Assembly (NCBI GenBank): GCA_963761735.1
Contig: CAVXHQ010000001.1
Coordinates: forward strand, 434,001-498,000
Direction of reading: 5' to 3'
DNA: 64,000 bases
Source: CAVXHQ01 sp963761735
GTDB taxonomy: Bacteria > Pseudomonadota > Alphaproteobacteria > Rhodobacterales > Rhodobacteraceae
The position numbers and the translations under genes were made by a program. A model generated the notes under the pieces. That model did no database searches, had not been told where the DNA came from, and saw only the letters and a program-made list of their open reading frames with translations. Shown piece after piece: positions 1 to 9,560 of this stretch (within the stretch, counting starts at the first letter, position 1; every line of letters begins with the position of its first letter).

Positions 1-1535
1 CCGCGGGCAATATCGACGCCAGGATTGCCACGGACGCAAGACGCAAGGGATACGACCAGATCCGCGCGGCGGGCGATGCGCCCCTCCCCGTGGCGGCCGG
101 CTATCTGATCCGCCACCTCGCCACGGGCCGTCCCCTGCCCGACGGCGCCGACAACGTCATGAACCTGTGGCGCGGATTCATCGAGGAAAACGGCGGCGAC
201 CGTCTCGACCAGATCACCGACCTTCTGGGCGACCAGAAGGCCTTCGCCCGCTTCGCCCGCGACCTGATCGAGGATCTGGGCTACGGCGACCAGCTCGGCG
301 ACGATCCCGACCTCGAAGACGACGCCGAGGACGGTGCCGAGGACGGTGCCGAAGATCAGGAAGAGCCCGACAGCACCGGCGACGACGAAAGCGACGGCGA
401 GGATGCCGATGCCGCCCCCGAGCAGTCCCAGGAGGATAGCGAGGACGCGAGCGACGCGCAGGTGTCGATGGACGATGCCGCCGACGCCGAGACAGCCGAA
501 GAGACGGAAATGCCCGAGGGCGAGGCCCCGATGGAGCCGCCCGCGCCCATGCCGGTCTCCGACGCGGACCCGAACTATGCGGTTTATACTGTCGATTTAG
601 ATGAAGAAGTCGGCGCCGAGGATCTTGCCGAACCGGCAGAGCTGGAACGTCTGCGGGCCTACCTCGACCAGCAACTCGATCCTCTCAAAGGGGCCGTATC
701 GCGGCTGGCGAACAAGTTGCAGCGGCGTCTTCAGGCGCAGCAGTCCCGGTCCTGGGAATTCGATCAGGAAGAGGGCATTCTGGATGCCGGTCGCCTCGCG
801 CGTGTGGTGGCCAACCCCACCACGCCTCTGTCGTTCAAGATCGAGCGCGACACCGAATTTCGCGATACCTGTGTGACGCTGCTGCTCGACAATTCCGGCT
901 CTATGCGGGGCCGCCCGATTTCCATCGCCGCGATCTGTGCCGACATTCTGGCCCGGACGCTGGAACGTTGTGCCGTCAAGGTGGAGATCCTCGGGTTCAC
1001 CACAAAGGCGTGGAAAGGCGGCCAGTCGCGCGAAAAATGGCTCGCCGATGGACGGCCCGCCGGCCCCGGACGCCTGAACGACCTGCGTCATATCGTCTAT
1101 AAACGCGCCGATGCGCCGTGGCGGCGGGTGCGTGACAACCTCGGACTGATGATGAAAGAGGGACTGCTGAAGGAAAATATCGACGGCGAGGCCCTTGAAT
1201 GGGCGCACCGACGAATGGTCGCGCGGCCCGAACAGCGCAAGATCCTGATGGTGATTTCCGACGGTGCGCCGGTGGACGACAGCACGCTGTCGGTAAATCC
1301 CGCGAATTTTCTGGAAAAACATCTACGTGACGTGATTTCGATGGTCGAGAGGCGCCGCGCCGTCGAACTTATTGCCATCGGCATCGGTCATGACGTGACC
1401 CGCTATTACGAACGCGCGGTGACGATTACGGATGTGGAACAGCTCGCGGGTGCGATGACCGAACAGCTTGCGGGCCTGTTCGAAAGCGATCCGCGCAAGA
1501 GGGCGCGGGCACGCGGCATACGGCGTGCGGGATGA
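1..1535 (+). CDS. cobT: Aerobic cobaltochelatase subunit CobT (5' end outside window)
   Basis: CobT works with CobS (AAA+ ATPase) and CobN to insert Co2+ into hydrogenobyrinic acid a,c-diamide in aerobic cobalamin synthesis. The reading frame is open from base 3, so the gene starts upstream of the window; an internal GTG at 90 is not the start. Visible parts are the end of the N-terminal domain, a long Asp/Glu-rich linker (about 300-560 bp), and a C-terminal von Willebrand A domain whose MIDAS motif DNSGSMRG is encoded near 889-912. The acidic linker and VWA domain are diagnostic for CobT. Stop is TGA at 1533-1535. Confident in identity; the missing start prevents a length check. Confidence 0.93.
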   Translation, partial: AGNIDARIATDARRKGYDQIRAAGDAPLPVAAGYLIRHLATGRPLPDGADNVMNLWRGFIEENGGDRLDQITDLLGDQKAFARFARDLIEDLGYGDQLGDDPDLEDDAEDGAEDGAEDQEEPDSTGDDESDGEDADAAPEQSQEDSEDASDAQVSMDDAADAETAEETEMPEGEAPMEPPAPMPVSDADPNYAVYTVDLDEEVGAEDLAEPAELERLRAYLDQQLDPLKGAVSRLANKLQRRLQAQQSRSWEFDQEEGILDAGRLARVVANPTTPLSFKIERDTEFRDTCVTLLLDNSGSMRGRPISIAAICADILARTLERCAVKVEILGFTTKAWKGGQSREKWLADGRPAGPGRLNDLRHIVYKRADAPWRRVRDNLGLMMKEGLLKENIDGEALEWAHRRMVARPEQRKILMVISDGAPVDDSTLSVNPANFLEKHLRDVISMVERRRAVELIAIGIGHDVTRYYERAVTITDVEQLAGAMTEQLAGLFESDPRKRARARGIRRAG

Positions 1536-1606
1536 GAAAAACCGGCTGAGGCGATTTGGCTGACGCCGGGGTTTTCGAGTATTTTTAGCAAGAAGAAGGT
1601 GCGACG

Positions 1607-3406
1607 GTGTTTCAGACATTTGATGTCACGAGTGATCCGACACAGGGACCGCCGCGCCTGAAGGCGTTGCGTGCAGCGATGGCCGATGCTGGCCTCGACG
1701 CCTTCATCGTGCCGCGCCACGACCGGTTTCAGGGCGAATATGTCGCCCCCTGCGACGCGCGGCTGGGCTGGCTGACCGGGTTTACCGGATCGGCAGGGTT
1801 CTGCATCGCGACAGCGGACGAGGCGGGCGTTTTCGTTGACGGACGCTACCGCGTGCAGGTCCGCTCCGAGGTGGCCGAGGTGTTCACGCCGGTGAACTGG
1901 CCCGAGGTGCAGCCCGGCGACTGGCTGACCGAACATTTTCCGGGCGGCGGCACCGTTGGTTTCGATCCGTGGCTGCATACCGTGAATGGTGTAACGGACC
2001 TGCGCGAAAGGCTCGGGGGGACCGGACTGACGCTGAAGCCTGTGGCAAACCTCGTCGATCCGATCTGGACCGACCGGCCCGCCGCGCCGGGCGTGCCGTT
2101 TTTCGCGCAACCCGACGATCTTGCGGGCGAGAGCCACGCGGAAAAGCGCGCCCGGCTGGCCGTGCCGTTGGCAAAAGCCGGGACGCGCGCCTGTATCCTG
2201 ACCCAGCCGGACAGCATCGCATGGCTGCTCAATATCCGGGGCGGTGACACCGAACGCAACCCGGTGCCGCAGGCCTTTGCGATGCTCATGGACGACGCCG
2301 GCGTCATCCTGTTCTGCCTGCCCGGTCAGGCGGATGGCCTTGGCGACCATCTGGGCACTGCGATCACGGTCCGGCATTTCGACGATTTCGAGGCCGCCAT
2401 CGCGGATATCGGCGGACCCGTGCAGATCGATCCCGCAAGTGCGCCACAGGCGGTCGGCGATATCATCGCGCAACACGGCCTGAAACGTGTCGACGCCGCA
2501 GATCCCTGCGCCCTGCCAAAGGCGCGCAAGAATGCGACCGAGCTTGACGGTGCGCGCGCCGCACATTTGCGCGACGGGGCGGCGATGGTGCGGTTTCTGG
2601 CGTGGATCGATGCCGAGGCGCCGCGGGGCGGGCTGACCGAAATTTCGGTAGTGCAGGCCCTCGAGGGGTTCCGGCGCGACACCAACGCGCTGCGCGATAT
2701 CTCTTTCGAGACGATCAGCGGCGCCGGGTCCGACGGCGCCATCGTGCACTACCGCGTCAATGAGGCGACGGACCGGCCGGTGAAACCCGGAGAACTGTTG
2801 CTGGTGGATTCGGGCGGGCAATACGCCGATGGCACCACCGACATCACCCGTACGATTGCCGTCGGCCCGCCGCCCGGGGATGCCGCCGAATGTTATACCG
2901 CCGTGCTGCGCGGCGTGATCGCGCTCAGCCGGGCGCGGTTTCCCAAAGGCGTCGCGGGGCGCGACCTCGATGCGCTGGCGCGGCAGTTCCTGTGGTCACA
3001 GGGCCGCGACTACGACCATGGCACGGGGCACGGCGTCGGTGCGTATCTGAGCGTGCACGAGGGGCCGCAGGGGTTTTCGCGGCGCAACGGCGTGCCGCTG
3101 GAGGCCGGGATGATCCTGTCGAACGAGCCGGGGTATTACCGGATCGGCGCCTTCGGGATCCGCATCGAGAACCTGATGGTCGTCCGCGATGCGCCGGATG
3201 TGCCCGGTGGCGATGCGCGCAAGATGCTCGATTTCGAAACGCTGACCCATGTGCCGCTCGACCGGCGTCTGATCCGGACCCCGGATCTGGCGCCCGGCGA
3301 AAAGGACTGGATCGACCGGTATCACGCGGATACGCTGACCCTCGTCGGGCCTCGCGTCGATGGCGCGGCGCTCGACTGGCTGAAGGCGGCCTGCGCGCCG
3401 CTGTAG
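1607..3406 (+). CDS. Aminopeptidase P family protein (Xaa-Pro aminopeptidase, M24B)
   Basis: A 599-residue cytosolic metallopeptidase expected to remove N-terminal residues preceding proline. It has the long three-part architecture of eukaryote-like aminopeptidase P: two creatinase-type N-terminal domains, then a pita-bread catalytic domain. Candidate metal ligands include the D in LLVDSGGQY, the D of TTDITRT, the H in GTGHGVG and the E in SNEPGYY. The start is GTG 1607, preceded by AGAAGAAGG a few bases upstream. It lies 71 bp after cobT on the same strand, with no functional link apparent. Length and motifs fit the family well. Confidence 0.93.
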   Translation: MFQTFDVTSDPTQGPPRLKALRAAMADAGLDAFIVPRHDRFQGEYVAPCDARLGWLTGFTGSAGFCIATADEAGVFVDGRYRVQVRSEVAEVFTPVNWPEVQPGDWLTEHFPGGGTVGFDPWLHTVNGVTDLRERLGGTGLTLKPVANLVDPIWTDRPAAPGVPFFAQPDDLAGESHAEKRARLAVPLAKAGTRACILTQPDSIAWLLNIRGGDTERNPVPQAFAMLMDDAGVILFCLPGQADGLGDHLGTAITVRHFDDFEAAIADIGGPVQIDPASAPQAVGDIIAQHGLKRVDAADPCALPKARKNATELDGARAAHLRDGAAMVRFLAWIDAEAPRGGLTEISVVQALEGFRRDTNALRDISFETISGAGSDGAIVHYRVNEATDRPVKPGELLLVDSGGQYADGTTDITRTIAVGPPPGDAAECYTAVLRGVIALSRARFPKGVAGRDLDALARQFLWSQGRDYDHGTGHGVGAYLSVHEGPQGFSRRNGVPLEAGMILSNEPGYYRIGAFGIRIENLMVVRDAPDVPGGDARKMLDFETLTHVPLDRRLIRTPDLAPGEKDWIDRYHADTLTLVGPRVDGAALDWLKAACAPL

Positions 3407-3485
3407 CGCCAGAGATCCTGCGATTTTCAGGACGGACCGGGCCGCAGACGACCGCGACCAATACCCCTTTGAGGAGAGACCACGA

Positions 3486-3827
3486 ATGGCCACCGACATT
3501 ACCATCCGCCCCGCGACGGGCACCTGGGTGGTCCGCGCCGCGGGCGCCGTGATTGCCGAGACGACGCAGGCGCTTGAACTGAGCGAGAGAGGCCACGCGT
3601 CCGTCATCTATTTTCCGCGCGGCGATGTGGCGATGGCGTTCCTCGAGCCGTCGGACACGGTGACGACCTGCCCGCATAAAGGCCTGGCCAGCTATTACTC
3701 GGTCATCTCTTCTGCGGAATCGGTCAAGGACGCCGCATGGTCCTATGAGGCACCGCTGGAGGCCGTGTCGCAGATCACCGGCCATCTGGCGTTCTACACC
3801 GACAAGGTGGCTGTCGAGGAACTTTGA
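3486..3827 (+). CDS. DUF427 domain-containing protein
   Basis: A 113-residue single-domain protein of the DUF427 family. Family features seen are the central VIYFPRGDV segment, the TTCPHKG motif around residues 60-66 and an aromatic-rich C-terminal half ending in HLAFY. No enzymatic activity is established for the family. The start ATG is preceded by GAGGAGAGACCACGA, a strong ribosome site. It follows the aminopeptidase gene by 79 bp and may be co-transcribed. It converges with the next gene, whose stop lies 4 bp downstream. Confidence 0.9.
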   Translation: MATDITIRPATGTWVVRAAGAVIAETTQALELSERGHASVIYFPRGDVAMAFLEPSDTVTTCPHKGLASYYSVISSAESVKDAAWSYEAPLEAVSQITGHLAFYTDKVAVEEL

Positions 3828-3831
3828 CCGC

Positions 3832-5019
3832 TCAGTTCGGCGCCAGAAACGGCATGTCACGCTGCCAATAGGTTTCAAGCAGACGGCCGTAGGCCCGGTT
3901 GCGCTGGGACAGTCGCGCTTGCGGTGTGCCGACATCGTTCAGGATCATCGCAAGGACGGCGGGCGCCGCGCCGGTGATGGCGAATTCCGGCGCGGTGCCG
4001 AACAGGTCGAGATAGGTCCGCCCGGACATGCCGGACATGCCGGACGGGGCGTCCCATGCGGCGGTGATGACGGCCTGCGCCGTTTCGGCGTCTGCGCGGC
4101 TGCCATAGGCCATGAAGAGCACGCCGATCTCTGTGCCGCCGTGTGCCATGTCGGCGTACAGGCCCGTCGTCCACACCGGAACCGCCGCTGCGCGCATCTG
4201 CGTCATGTCGTCGGCCAGCGCGTCGGTCTCGCCGGTCTCGGCGAAACCGGCGACTGCGTCCTCGACAGGATCGCGGTAGGCGGTCGGGTCGGTGACGAGC
4301 GCGGCGCGCACAAGGGCGAGCCTGTCGAACCGTGGATCGTCAATCGCGGCGAGGATGGCGCGCATCGGCGGCACGGCGGCCAGGTGCGGAGAGGGCTGTC
4401 CGGAAATCGCGTCGAAATCCTCCCAGGCGCGGGCCTGATAAAGCACGTCGTCGCGCACGCCGACGCGCGATGCAAGGCCGAGGGCACCACCGAATGGGTC
4501 GTCGGCGTTGCGACTGGTGATATCCATCCGGTAATCGCCGAGCCGCGCATAGACCGTCCCGAACCGATGATCGACGCCTTCGTACCCGTTGGCAAGCAGC
4601 GCGGGCCCCACGCCGGCCATCGCCTTGTCGTCGAGAGCCAGAACGATCGTGACATTTGGCGCGCCTGCCGTCGTCAGGCCATAGCGCACGTCGCGCGGGG
4701 CAAAGCCGACGATCCGCGGCCATGTATCGTCGATGTCGTCGGACGGGGCGTCGAACAGCGACGGCGGGAACGACCGCGTCAGCAATTCGCCCGTCTGCGG
4801 CCCTATTGCGGTGCGGCCCAGAGCGGCAATTCCTGCCTGCACGTCGAAGAAATGGATCTCGCGGTAGGGCGAGGTCGGCAATGCCGCGGTCGCGGGCATC
4901 TGCCGCATCATGTGGGCGATATTGACCGAGCGGTCCTGCGCTGCGGCGGGCACGGCGGCAAGGAAGGCAAGCAGGACGGCCAAGCCGCGTGCGCACCGCG
5001 GGAGCGGGCGAAAATTCAT
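3832..5019 (-). CDS. Exported protein of unknown function
   Basis: A 395-residue protein I do not recognise. It opens with a clear Sec signal peptide: basic MNFRPLPR-type n-region, a hydrophobic stretch LAVLLAFLAAV and an AAAQ cleavage region around residue 27, so the mature protein should be periplasmic. The rest is soluble and rich in Ala and Asp, with no cysteine pattern or known catalytic motif visible. ATG 5019 is chosen because GGTGAG lies 5 bases upstream; a longer TTG start at 5031 lacks a ribosome site. It ends 4 bp from the convergent DUF427 gene and sits 76 bp downstream of the ClC gene on the same strand. Confidence 0.8.
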   Translation of the reverse strand: MNFRPLPRCARGLAVLLAFLAAVPAAAQDRSVNIAHMMRQMPATAALPTSPYREIHFFDVQAGIAALGRTAIGPQTGELLTRSFPPSLFDAPSDDIDDTWPRIVGFAPRDVRYGLTTAGAPNVTIVLALDDKAMAGVGPALLANGYEGVDHRFGTVYARLGDYRMDITSRNADDPFGGALGLASRVGVRDDVLYQARAWEDFDAISGQPSPHLAAVPPMRAILAAIDDPRFDRLALVRAALVTDPTAYRDPVEDAVAGFAETGETDALADDMTQMRAAAVPVWTTGLYADMAHGGTEIGVLFMAYGSRADAETAQAVITAAWDAPSGMSGMSGRTYLDLFGTAPEFAITGAAPAVLAMILNDVGTPQARLSQRNRAYGRLLETYWQRDMPFLAPN

Positions 5020-5095
5020 GTCACTCACCAATCATTTATGCCTGTCGGCCAAAGGATGGCACGGCACCGTCCCGTCCGGCAAGTAGGGCCGTCGG

Positions 5096-7015
5096 TCAGC
5101 TGTGTTCCTCTGCCGCCGTCTTTGCCAGCGCCCGGTTCAGGGTGCGCAGCGCGTCTACCTGGAACAGCGCGCCCCAGATTTCGGGCGGCGCATCGTTGCC
5201 CGGAAAATGCGCGACGGGCAGGAAACGCGCGTTCGATTTCTCGAACAGGGGCATCGCCGTCTCGAGGGTCGCGTCGGTGTCGAGCCACAAGCCCGTGCGG
5301 ACCAGTTCCGCGCATTCGTCCGGCGGTGCCGCCCGGGGTGCCCCCGCCGCCCGCATGATCGACTGCACCGAAAATGTTCCCAACAGCCACGCCTGCGGCC
5401 CCGCCGCCAGATGCACGCCGCGCCGTTCCAGCTGGGTCAGAAAGAATGACCTGTCCACCAGCACCGAGGCCAGCGCCGAGGCGAGCGAGACCGTCACCAT
5501 CACCGCCAGCCCGGTCTGCCAGTCGCCCGTCAGCTCGAACACGATAAGGGTCGTGGAGATCGGCGCCCCCAGGACCGCCGCCGCCACGGCCCCCATGCCC
5601 GCAAGGGCGTAGAGCGTGTAGGCGCCTGAAACATCGGGGAAAATCGCGGTGGCCGTCACCCCGAAGGCAAGGCCCGTCAACGCGCCGACCATCAGCGCCG
5701 GTGAGAACACGCCGCCGCCCATACGACCGGCCACCGTAATGGCGACCGCCACGATCTTGAGCACCAGAAACACCACCGCCTCGTGCACCAGCAGCCCGCC
5801 GCCCAGAGCGCGGGCCGTCGTTTCGTATCCGACGCCGATGATATGCGGCCATTGCAACGCCAGGATGCCCAGCATCGCCCCCGTCACGGCGGGCCGCAGC
5901 CAGCCGGGCATGCCCGTGCGCGCCACCACACGGTCGCCGACCGCCTCGGCCCAGAAAATCGCGCGCATCATCGCCACGGCGACGACACCGCACAACAGGC
6001 CCAGGATCATGAACGCCGGCAGTTCGCGGTAGAATTCAAGGATGCCCTGCATCGGCATCGCAAACTCCGCCAGATCGCCGTAGACGGTGCGGTTGACGAC
6101 CGTCCCCGCGACGCTGGCGATGGCGATGGGGGCAAAGGCGTGCACCGCAAAATGCCGCAGCACGACCTCGAGGGCGAAGAGCGCCCCCGCGATCGGCGCG
6201 TTGAACGAGGCGGAAACGGCAGCCGCCACCGCGCATCCCAGAAGATCGCGCCCGGTGATGCCGTCGGCGCGGATCAGCCGCGCAAGATAGGACGACAGCA
6301 CGGCGGCCAGATGCACCACCGGCCCTTCGCGGCCCGTCGATCCGCCCGTCGACAGCGTGATGCACGAGGCGATGCCGGACACCAGACCGCGCTGGCGCTG
6401 TACCTGACCGTCGTACAGGGCCGCGGCCTCGATCACCTCGGCCACGCCGCGGACCCGTCCGTCGTCGGTGAAACGGTGCAGCAACAGCCCCACGGCAAGA
6501 CCGCCGGCGATGGGAATCGCCACGATCCAGTACCACGCGAGGCCCGCCAGAGCGGTGTGCAGCATGGCGATGTCATCGGTGCCGTAGAGCGTGGCCTGCA
6601 GCCATTCGATGGACAGGCGAAAGGCGACCGCGACAGCCCCCGAGGCGATACCGATGGCAAGGGCGAGCATCCAGAAGAGCAGACCCCTGGGCCCTTTCGA
6701 CCGTAAGGTGGCATAGGCCTGCGCCAGAGGTCCGGTGAACCCGCCGCCGCGCAACGGAGTCTCGGGCACCTGGATGCCGGGTCCGTTGTCGGATGCGGCG
6801 GATGTCCCTGCCCGGTCTGTCGTCGCTACCCGGTCTGTCGCTACCCGGTCTGTCGCTACCCGGTCTGTCCCTGCCCGGTCTGTCGCTACCCGGTCTGTCG
6901 CTACCCGGTCTGTCCCTGCCCGGTCGGTCCGCACCCGTCCGGTCCGCGCCGGGGAGGTTGCGGTCAGAACTGTTCCGGGCGGGTCTGTCGGGGTCGGGTC
7001 TGTCGGGGTGGTCAT
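5096..7015 (-). CDS. ClC family chloride channel or H+/Cl- exchanger
   Basis: A 639-residue inner-membrane protein with the multi-helix ClC fold and a C-terminal region resembling a CBS pair. Signature motifs are GREGP (gating Glu near residue 228), GGGVFSPAL and GAPISTTLIVFELTGD. The usual GSGIPE motif is replaced by GVAEVIE, as in a divergent bacterial ClC branch, so anion selectivity may differ. The first 90 or so residues are low complexity, made of TDRVA-type pentapeptides from a 15-bp DNA repeat. The start is uncertain: ATG 7015 is used, ATG 7087 is also in frame, and neither has a strong ribosome site. It is divergent from the LuxR-hydrolase gene. Confidence 0.9.
   Translation of the reverse strand: MTTPTDPTPTDPPGTVLTATSPARTGRVRTDRAGTDRVATDRVATDRAGTDRVATDRVATDRVATTDRAGTSAASDNGPGIQVPETPLRGGGFTGPLAQAYATLRSKGPRGLLFWMLALAIGIASGAVAVAFRLSIEWLQATLYGTDDIAMLHTALAGLAWYWIVAIPIAGGLAVGLLLHRFTDDGRVRGVAEVIEAAALYDGQVQRQRGLVSGIASCITLSTGGSTGREGPVVHLAAVLSSYLARLIRADGITGRDLLGCAVAAAVSASFNAPIAGALFALEVVLRHFAVHAFAPIAIASVAGTVVNRTVYGDLAEFAMPMQGILEFYRELPAFMILGLLCGVVAVAMMRAIFWAEAVGDRVVARTGMPGWLRPAVTGAMLGILALQWPHIIGVGYETTARALGGGLLVHEAVVFLVLKIVAVAITVAGRMGGGVFSPALMVGALTGLAFGVTATAIFPDVSGAYTLYALAGMGAVAAAVLGAPISTTLIVFELTGDWQTGLAVMVTVSLASALASVLVDRSFFLTQLERRGVHLAAGPQAWLLGTFSVQSIMRAAGAPRAAPPDECAELVRTGLWLDTDATLETAMPLFEKSNARFLPVAHFPGNDAPPEIWGALFQVDALRTLNRALAKTAAEEHS
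6813..6935. repeat. 15-bp tandem repeat inside the ClC gene N-terminus
   Basis: Eight consecutive units of the form CGGTCTGTCGCTACC: the first is expanded to 18 bp (6813-6830), six near-identical 15-bp units run from 6831 to 6920, and one is diverged (6921-6935). Because the period is a multiple of 3, unit gain or loss keeps the ClC frame and changes the number of TDRVA pentapeptides. The same property leaves long open frames on the plus strand. Confidence 0.95.
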
Positions 7016-7281
7016 CGCGGGGCTTTCGGGGGGCCGGTTACGCTGTTCCCTTTCTGGCCTGCGGCGACGGTCAGGGGCAAGGGCCATGACCCGGAACGTC
7101 GCCGGACCGATCAAGAGTCCGACCGTCAGGCCGCACCGCCACCCACCGCCACGGCTGTGTAAAAAGACAATTGACGTTACGCAAAGGTTGAGACTCGCTT
7201 TTGCGTCCTGAAAATATTACCATTCGGTCAAATAAGGGGGCGAACACATTGATTTAGAGACCGTTGGGGGGGAGGATCGAC

Positions 7282-9084
7282 GTGATACGCGACGACGAAA
7301 CCACGATGGGGCCATCGGCCCCGGACCCGGCGGATACCACCTGCGACGACGATCTGATCGACCGTCTGTACGAGGTCGCGGTGGATCCGACGCGCTATGA
7401 AGCGCTGCTCGACCGGTGGGAAGAGATGATCGCCCCGCGCCGGGCGACCGCCAATGAAAACAAGATTCCCGTCCTGCAGATGGAGACCTTCGTCGGTCAT
7501 TTCCGGCGCGCCGACACCGTCCTGAACGACGTCCTTGGCGGCACATCGGGCGAGGCCACGGACGCGGCCTATCTGCTTGGCCAGATCGACCGTGCCGCCG
7601 GATTTGCAGTCGACCGGTCGCTCAACGTCACCCACGTCAATGCCGCCGCGTCGCTCAGCCTTGGCGTGACGCGCGGTGCGCCGGTCTGTTCGCTGGCCCT
7701 CGGCCCGGGCGAGGCCGAGGTTCTGTCGCGACAGATCCATCGCCTGCTGATCGGCAATACCGGCGAGCCGACGTTGGTCCGTGTCAGGTCCGACCGCGCC
7801 GACCGGATGATCCTCATGCACCTGCGCCTCGTGCGCCCCGAAACGGAACCCGGCTTCGTGATCGCACTGGCGTCCGAACTGGGCTGGCCCGCCGGATTTA
7901 CCGACATGCTGCGCGGCGCCTTCGATCTGTCGCCCGCCGAGGGCGAGGTGATCCGCGCCCTTGCCGAAGGCGCACCGCTGGCCGATATCGCCACCGCGCG
8001 TGGACGCAGCATCGCAACGATCCGCGCGCAGATCAAATCCATCATGTCGAAGACCGAAACCCGTTCTCAGGCGGAACTGGTACGCCTGACCCTGTCGACG
8101 ATGGAGATGGCGCAGTTCACCGACGACAGCGCCACAACATTGCCGATGTCGTCGGAGGGGTTCGGCACCCTGGCGCCGCGCCCGTTCCGCACCTTCATCC
8201 TGCCGGACGGACGCCGTCTCGATTATCTGGTTCTGGGCGATCCGGACGGGAAACCCTGCCTGTTCCTGCCACTCGATTACGGTCTCGTGCGCTGGCCCGC
8301 CCCGGCCGAGGATGAGGCGACGCGGCGCGGCATGAAAATCGTCGTACCGGTGCGGCCGGGGTATGGCCGCTCGACGCCGCTGGCCAAAGGCACGGCCTAT
8401 ATCCCGCAGGTGACGGACGATCTCGTCGCCCTGATGGACCACCTCGACATGGGCCGTGTGCCGATCGTGTCGCTGGGCGGAGACAGCTATTATGCCTTTG
8501 CCCTGCACGCCGCCTACCCCGAGCGGGTCGCGGCGCTGATCTGCGCGGCAGGTGTGCTGCCGTTCAACCGGCCAGAGCAATACGAGCGGATGGACAAATG
8601 GCACCGGTTCATCCTCGCGGGTGCGCGCTATACGCCGCATCTGCTGCCGTTCATGGTCAAGGCGGGGTTCGCGCTGGCGCACCGGCTGGGCAAACGCGGC
8701 TTCATCCATGCGGTCTATGGAAAATCCGGGGCAGATGTCGCCACGTTTGAAATCCCCGAGGTCTTCGAGGCGATGGTCTGCGGTTCGGAGGTGTGTCTGT
8801 CGGACAAACACTCGGCCCACGACGCCTTTGCCCGCGAGATCATCGCGCACGAGACCAGCGACTGGACCGTGGAACTGGCCGCCCTGCGCGTCGCCCAGCA
8901 GGCAGGTCAGGTCGCGGTTCATTTCTTCAACGGAATGCAGGATCCGCAGGTGCCGCCCGGCACTATCGAGGAATTCCGCAGCGATTATCCCTGGGTAGAA
9001 TTCAACCTCTTCCCCGACGCGGGACAACTGCTGTTCTTTCTAAAATGGCGCGAGGTGATCGCCTGCACCGAACGCTATTTGTGA
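7282..9084 (+). CDS. LuxR-type HTH fused to an alpha/beta-hydrolase-like domain
   Basis: A 600-residue cytosolic protein in three parts: an N-terminal region of about 200 residues resembling a PAS-like sensor, a LuxR-type helix-turn-helix at about residues 216-275 (starting LSPAEGEVIRALAEG), and an alpha/beta-hydrolase fold at about 314-600. The nucleophile elbow reads GGDSYY (Ser402) rather than GxSxG, and the position normally holding catalytic His near the C-terminus is Gln582 (DAGQLL). Asp554 is a possible acid. I infer a ligand-binding rather than hydrolytic domain controlling DNA binding. GTG 7282 is chosen because GGAGG lies 6 bases upstream. Target genes are unknown; the ClC gene is divergent. 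Confidence 0.82.
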   Translation: MIRDDETTMGPSAPDPADTTCDDDLIDRLYEVAVDPTRYEALLDRWEEMIAPRRATANENKIPVLQMETFVGHFRRADTVLNDVLGGTSGEATDAAYLLGQIDRAAGFAVDRSLNVTHVNAAASLSLGVTRGAPVCSLALGPGEAEVLSRQIHRLLIGNTGEPTLVRVRSDRADRMILMHLRLVRPETEPGFVIALASELGWPAGFTDMLRGAFDLSPAEGEVIRALAEGAPLADIATARGRSIATIRAQIKSIMSKTETRSQAELVRLTLSTMEMAQFTDDSATTLPMSSEGFGTLAPRPFRTFILPDGRRLDYLVLGDPDGKPCLFLPLDYGLVRWPAPAEDEATRRGMKIVVPVRPGYGRSTPLAKGTAYIPQVTDDLVALMDHLDMGRVPIVSLGGDSYYAFALHAAYPERVAALICAAGVLPFNRPEQYERMDKWHRFILAGARYTPHLLPFMVKAGFALAHRLGKRGFIHAVYGKSGADVATFEIPEVFEAMVCGSEVCLSDKHSAHDAFAREIIAHETSDWTVELAALRVAQQAGQVAVHFFNGMQDPQVPPGTIEEFRSDYPWVEFNLFPDAGQLLFFLKWREVIACTERYL

Positions 9085-9304
9085 TCGGGTGAAAATACCG
9101 TTTCGCGGATTTTACCGCAAATGGGGTATGACTTCACAGAATTGCCAGCGTACCCTTAGTTCATTGTAGAAAGACTTTCGCAAGCCGAAAGGCACGAGAT
9201 TAAATAGTTTTAGGGGCGGTAGGGAGAGGTGAGTGGCTCTCGATCCGCCATTTGCAACTACTGTCGGCAACAGTCGGCAAACATCTGGCGGCGAGGGTCT
9301 GGCA

Positions 9305-9520
9305 ATGGCACGAATGTATTCACGTGCCACACAGACCGTCGCCGCCGTCTTGTTTTCGCCGTCCCGCGCGCTTCAGCTGTCGGTTGTCGGCGTCGGCCTC
9401 GCGGTGTTCGCGGGGCAGCGTTTGCCGCACCTCACATCGGCGGAGCCCCCGGACCGAAACCAGAATGCCGCCAATCTCGGGACCGTGCCGGGCACGGACC
9501 GCAGTGCGCCGACCCGCTAG
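9305..9520 (+). CDS. Possible small single-TM protein
   Basis: A 71-codon reading frame in the 476-bp gap between the LuxR-hydrolase gene and recN. It begins with ATG 9305, with GAGGG seven bases upstream, and contains one hydrophobic stretch (ALQLSVVGVGLAVFA, about residues 22-36) followed by a polar tail. No family is recognised. The ribosome site and TM segment are the only support, so it could be non-coding. The rest of 9085-9560 shows nothing identifiable. Confidence 0.3.
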   Translation: MARMYSRATQTVAAVLFSPSRALQLSVVGVGLAVFAGQRLPHLTSAEPPDRNQNAANLGTVPGTDRSAPTR

Positions 9521-9560
9521 ACCGCCACGGCCGGGTCCACACCGTTCGTGCCCCCCCGGT

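Noticed and set aside
10..1322. Long antisense frames across cobT, including 597-1322 minus
   Set aside because: Composition is typical of shadow frames, and the sense strand encodes a clear VWA domain protein.
6813..6935. CRISPR array
   Set aside because: The units are contiguous with no spacers, and they lie inside a coding region.
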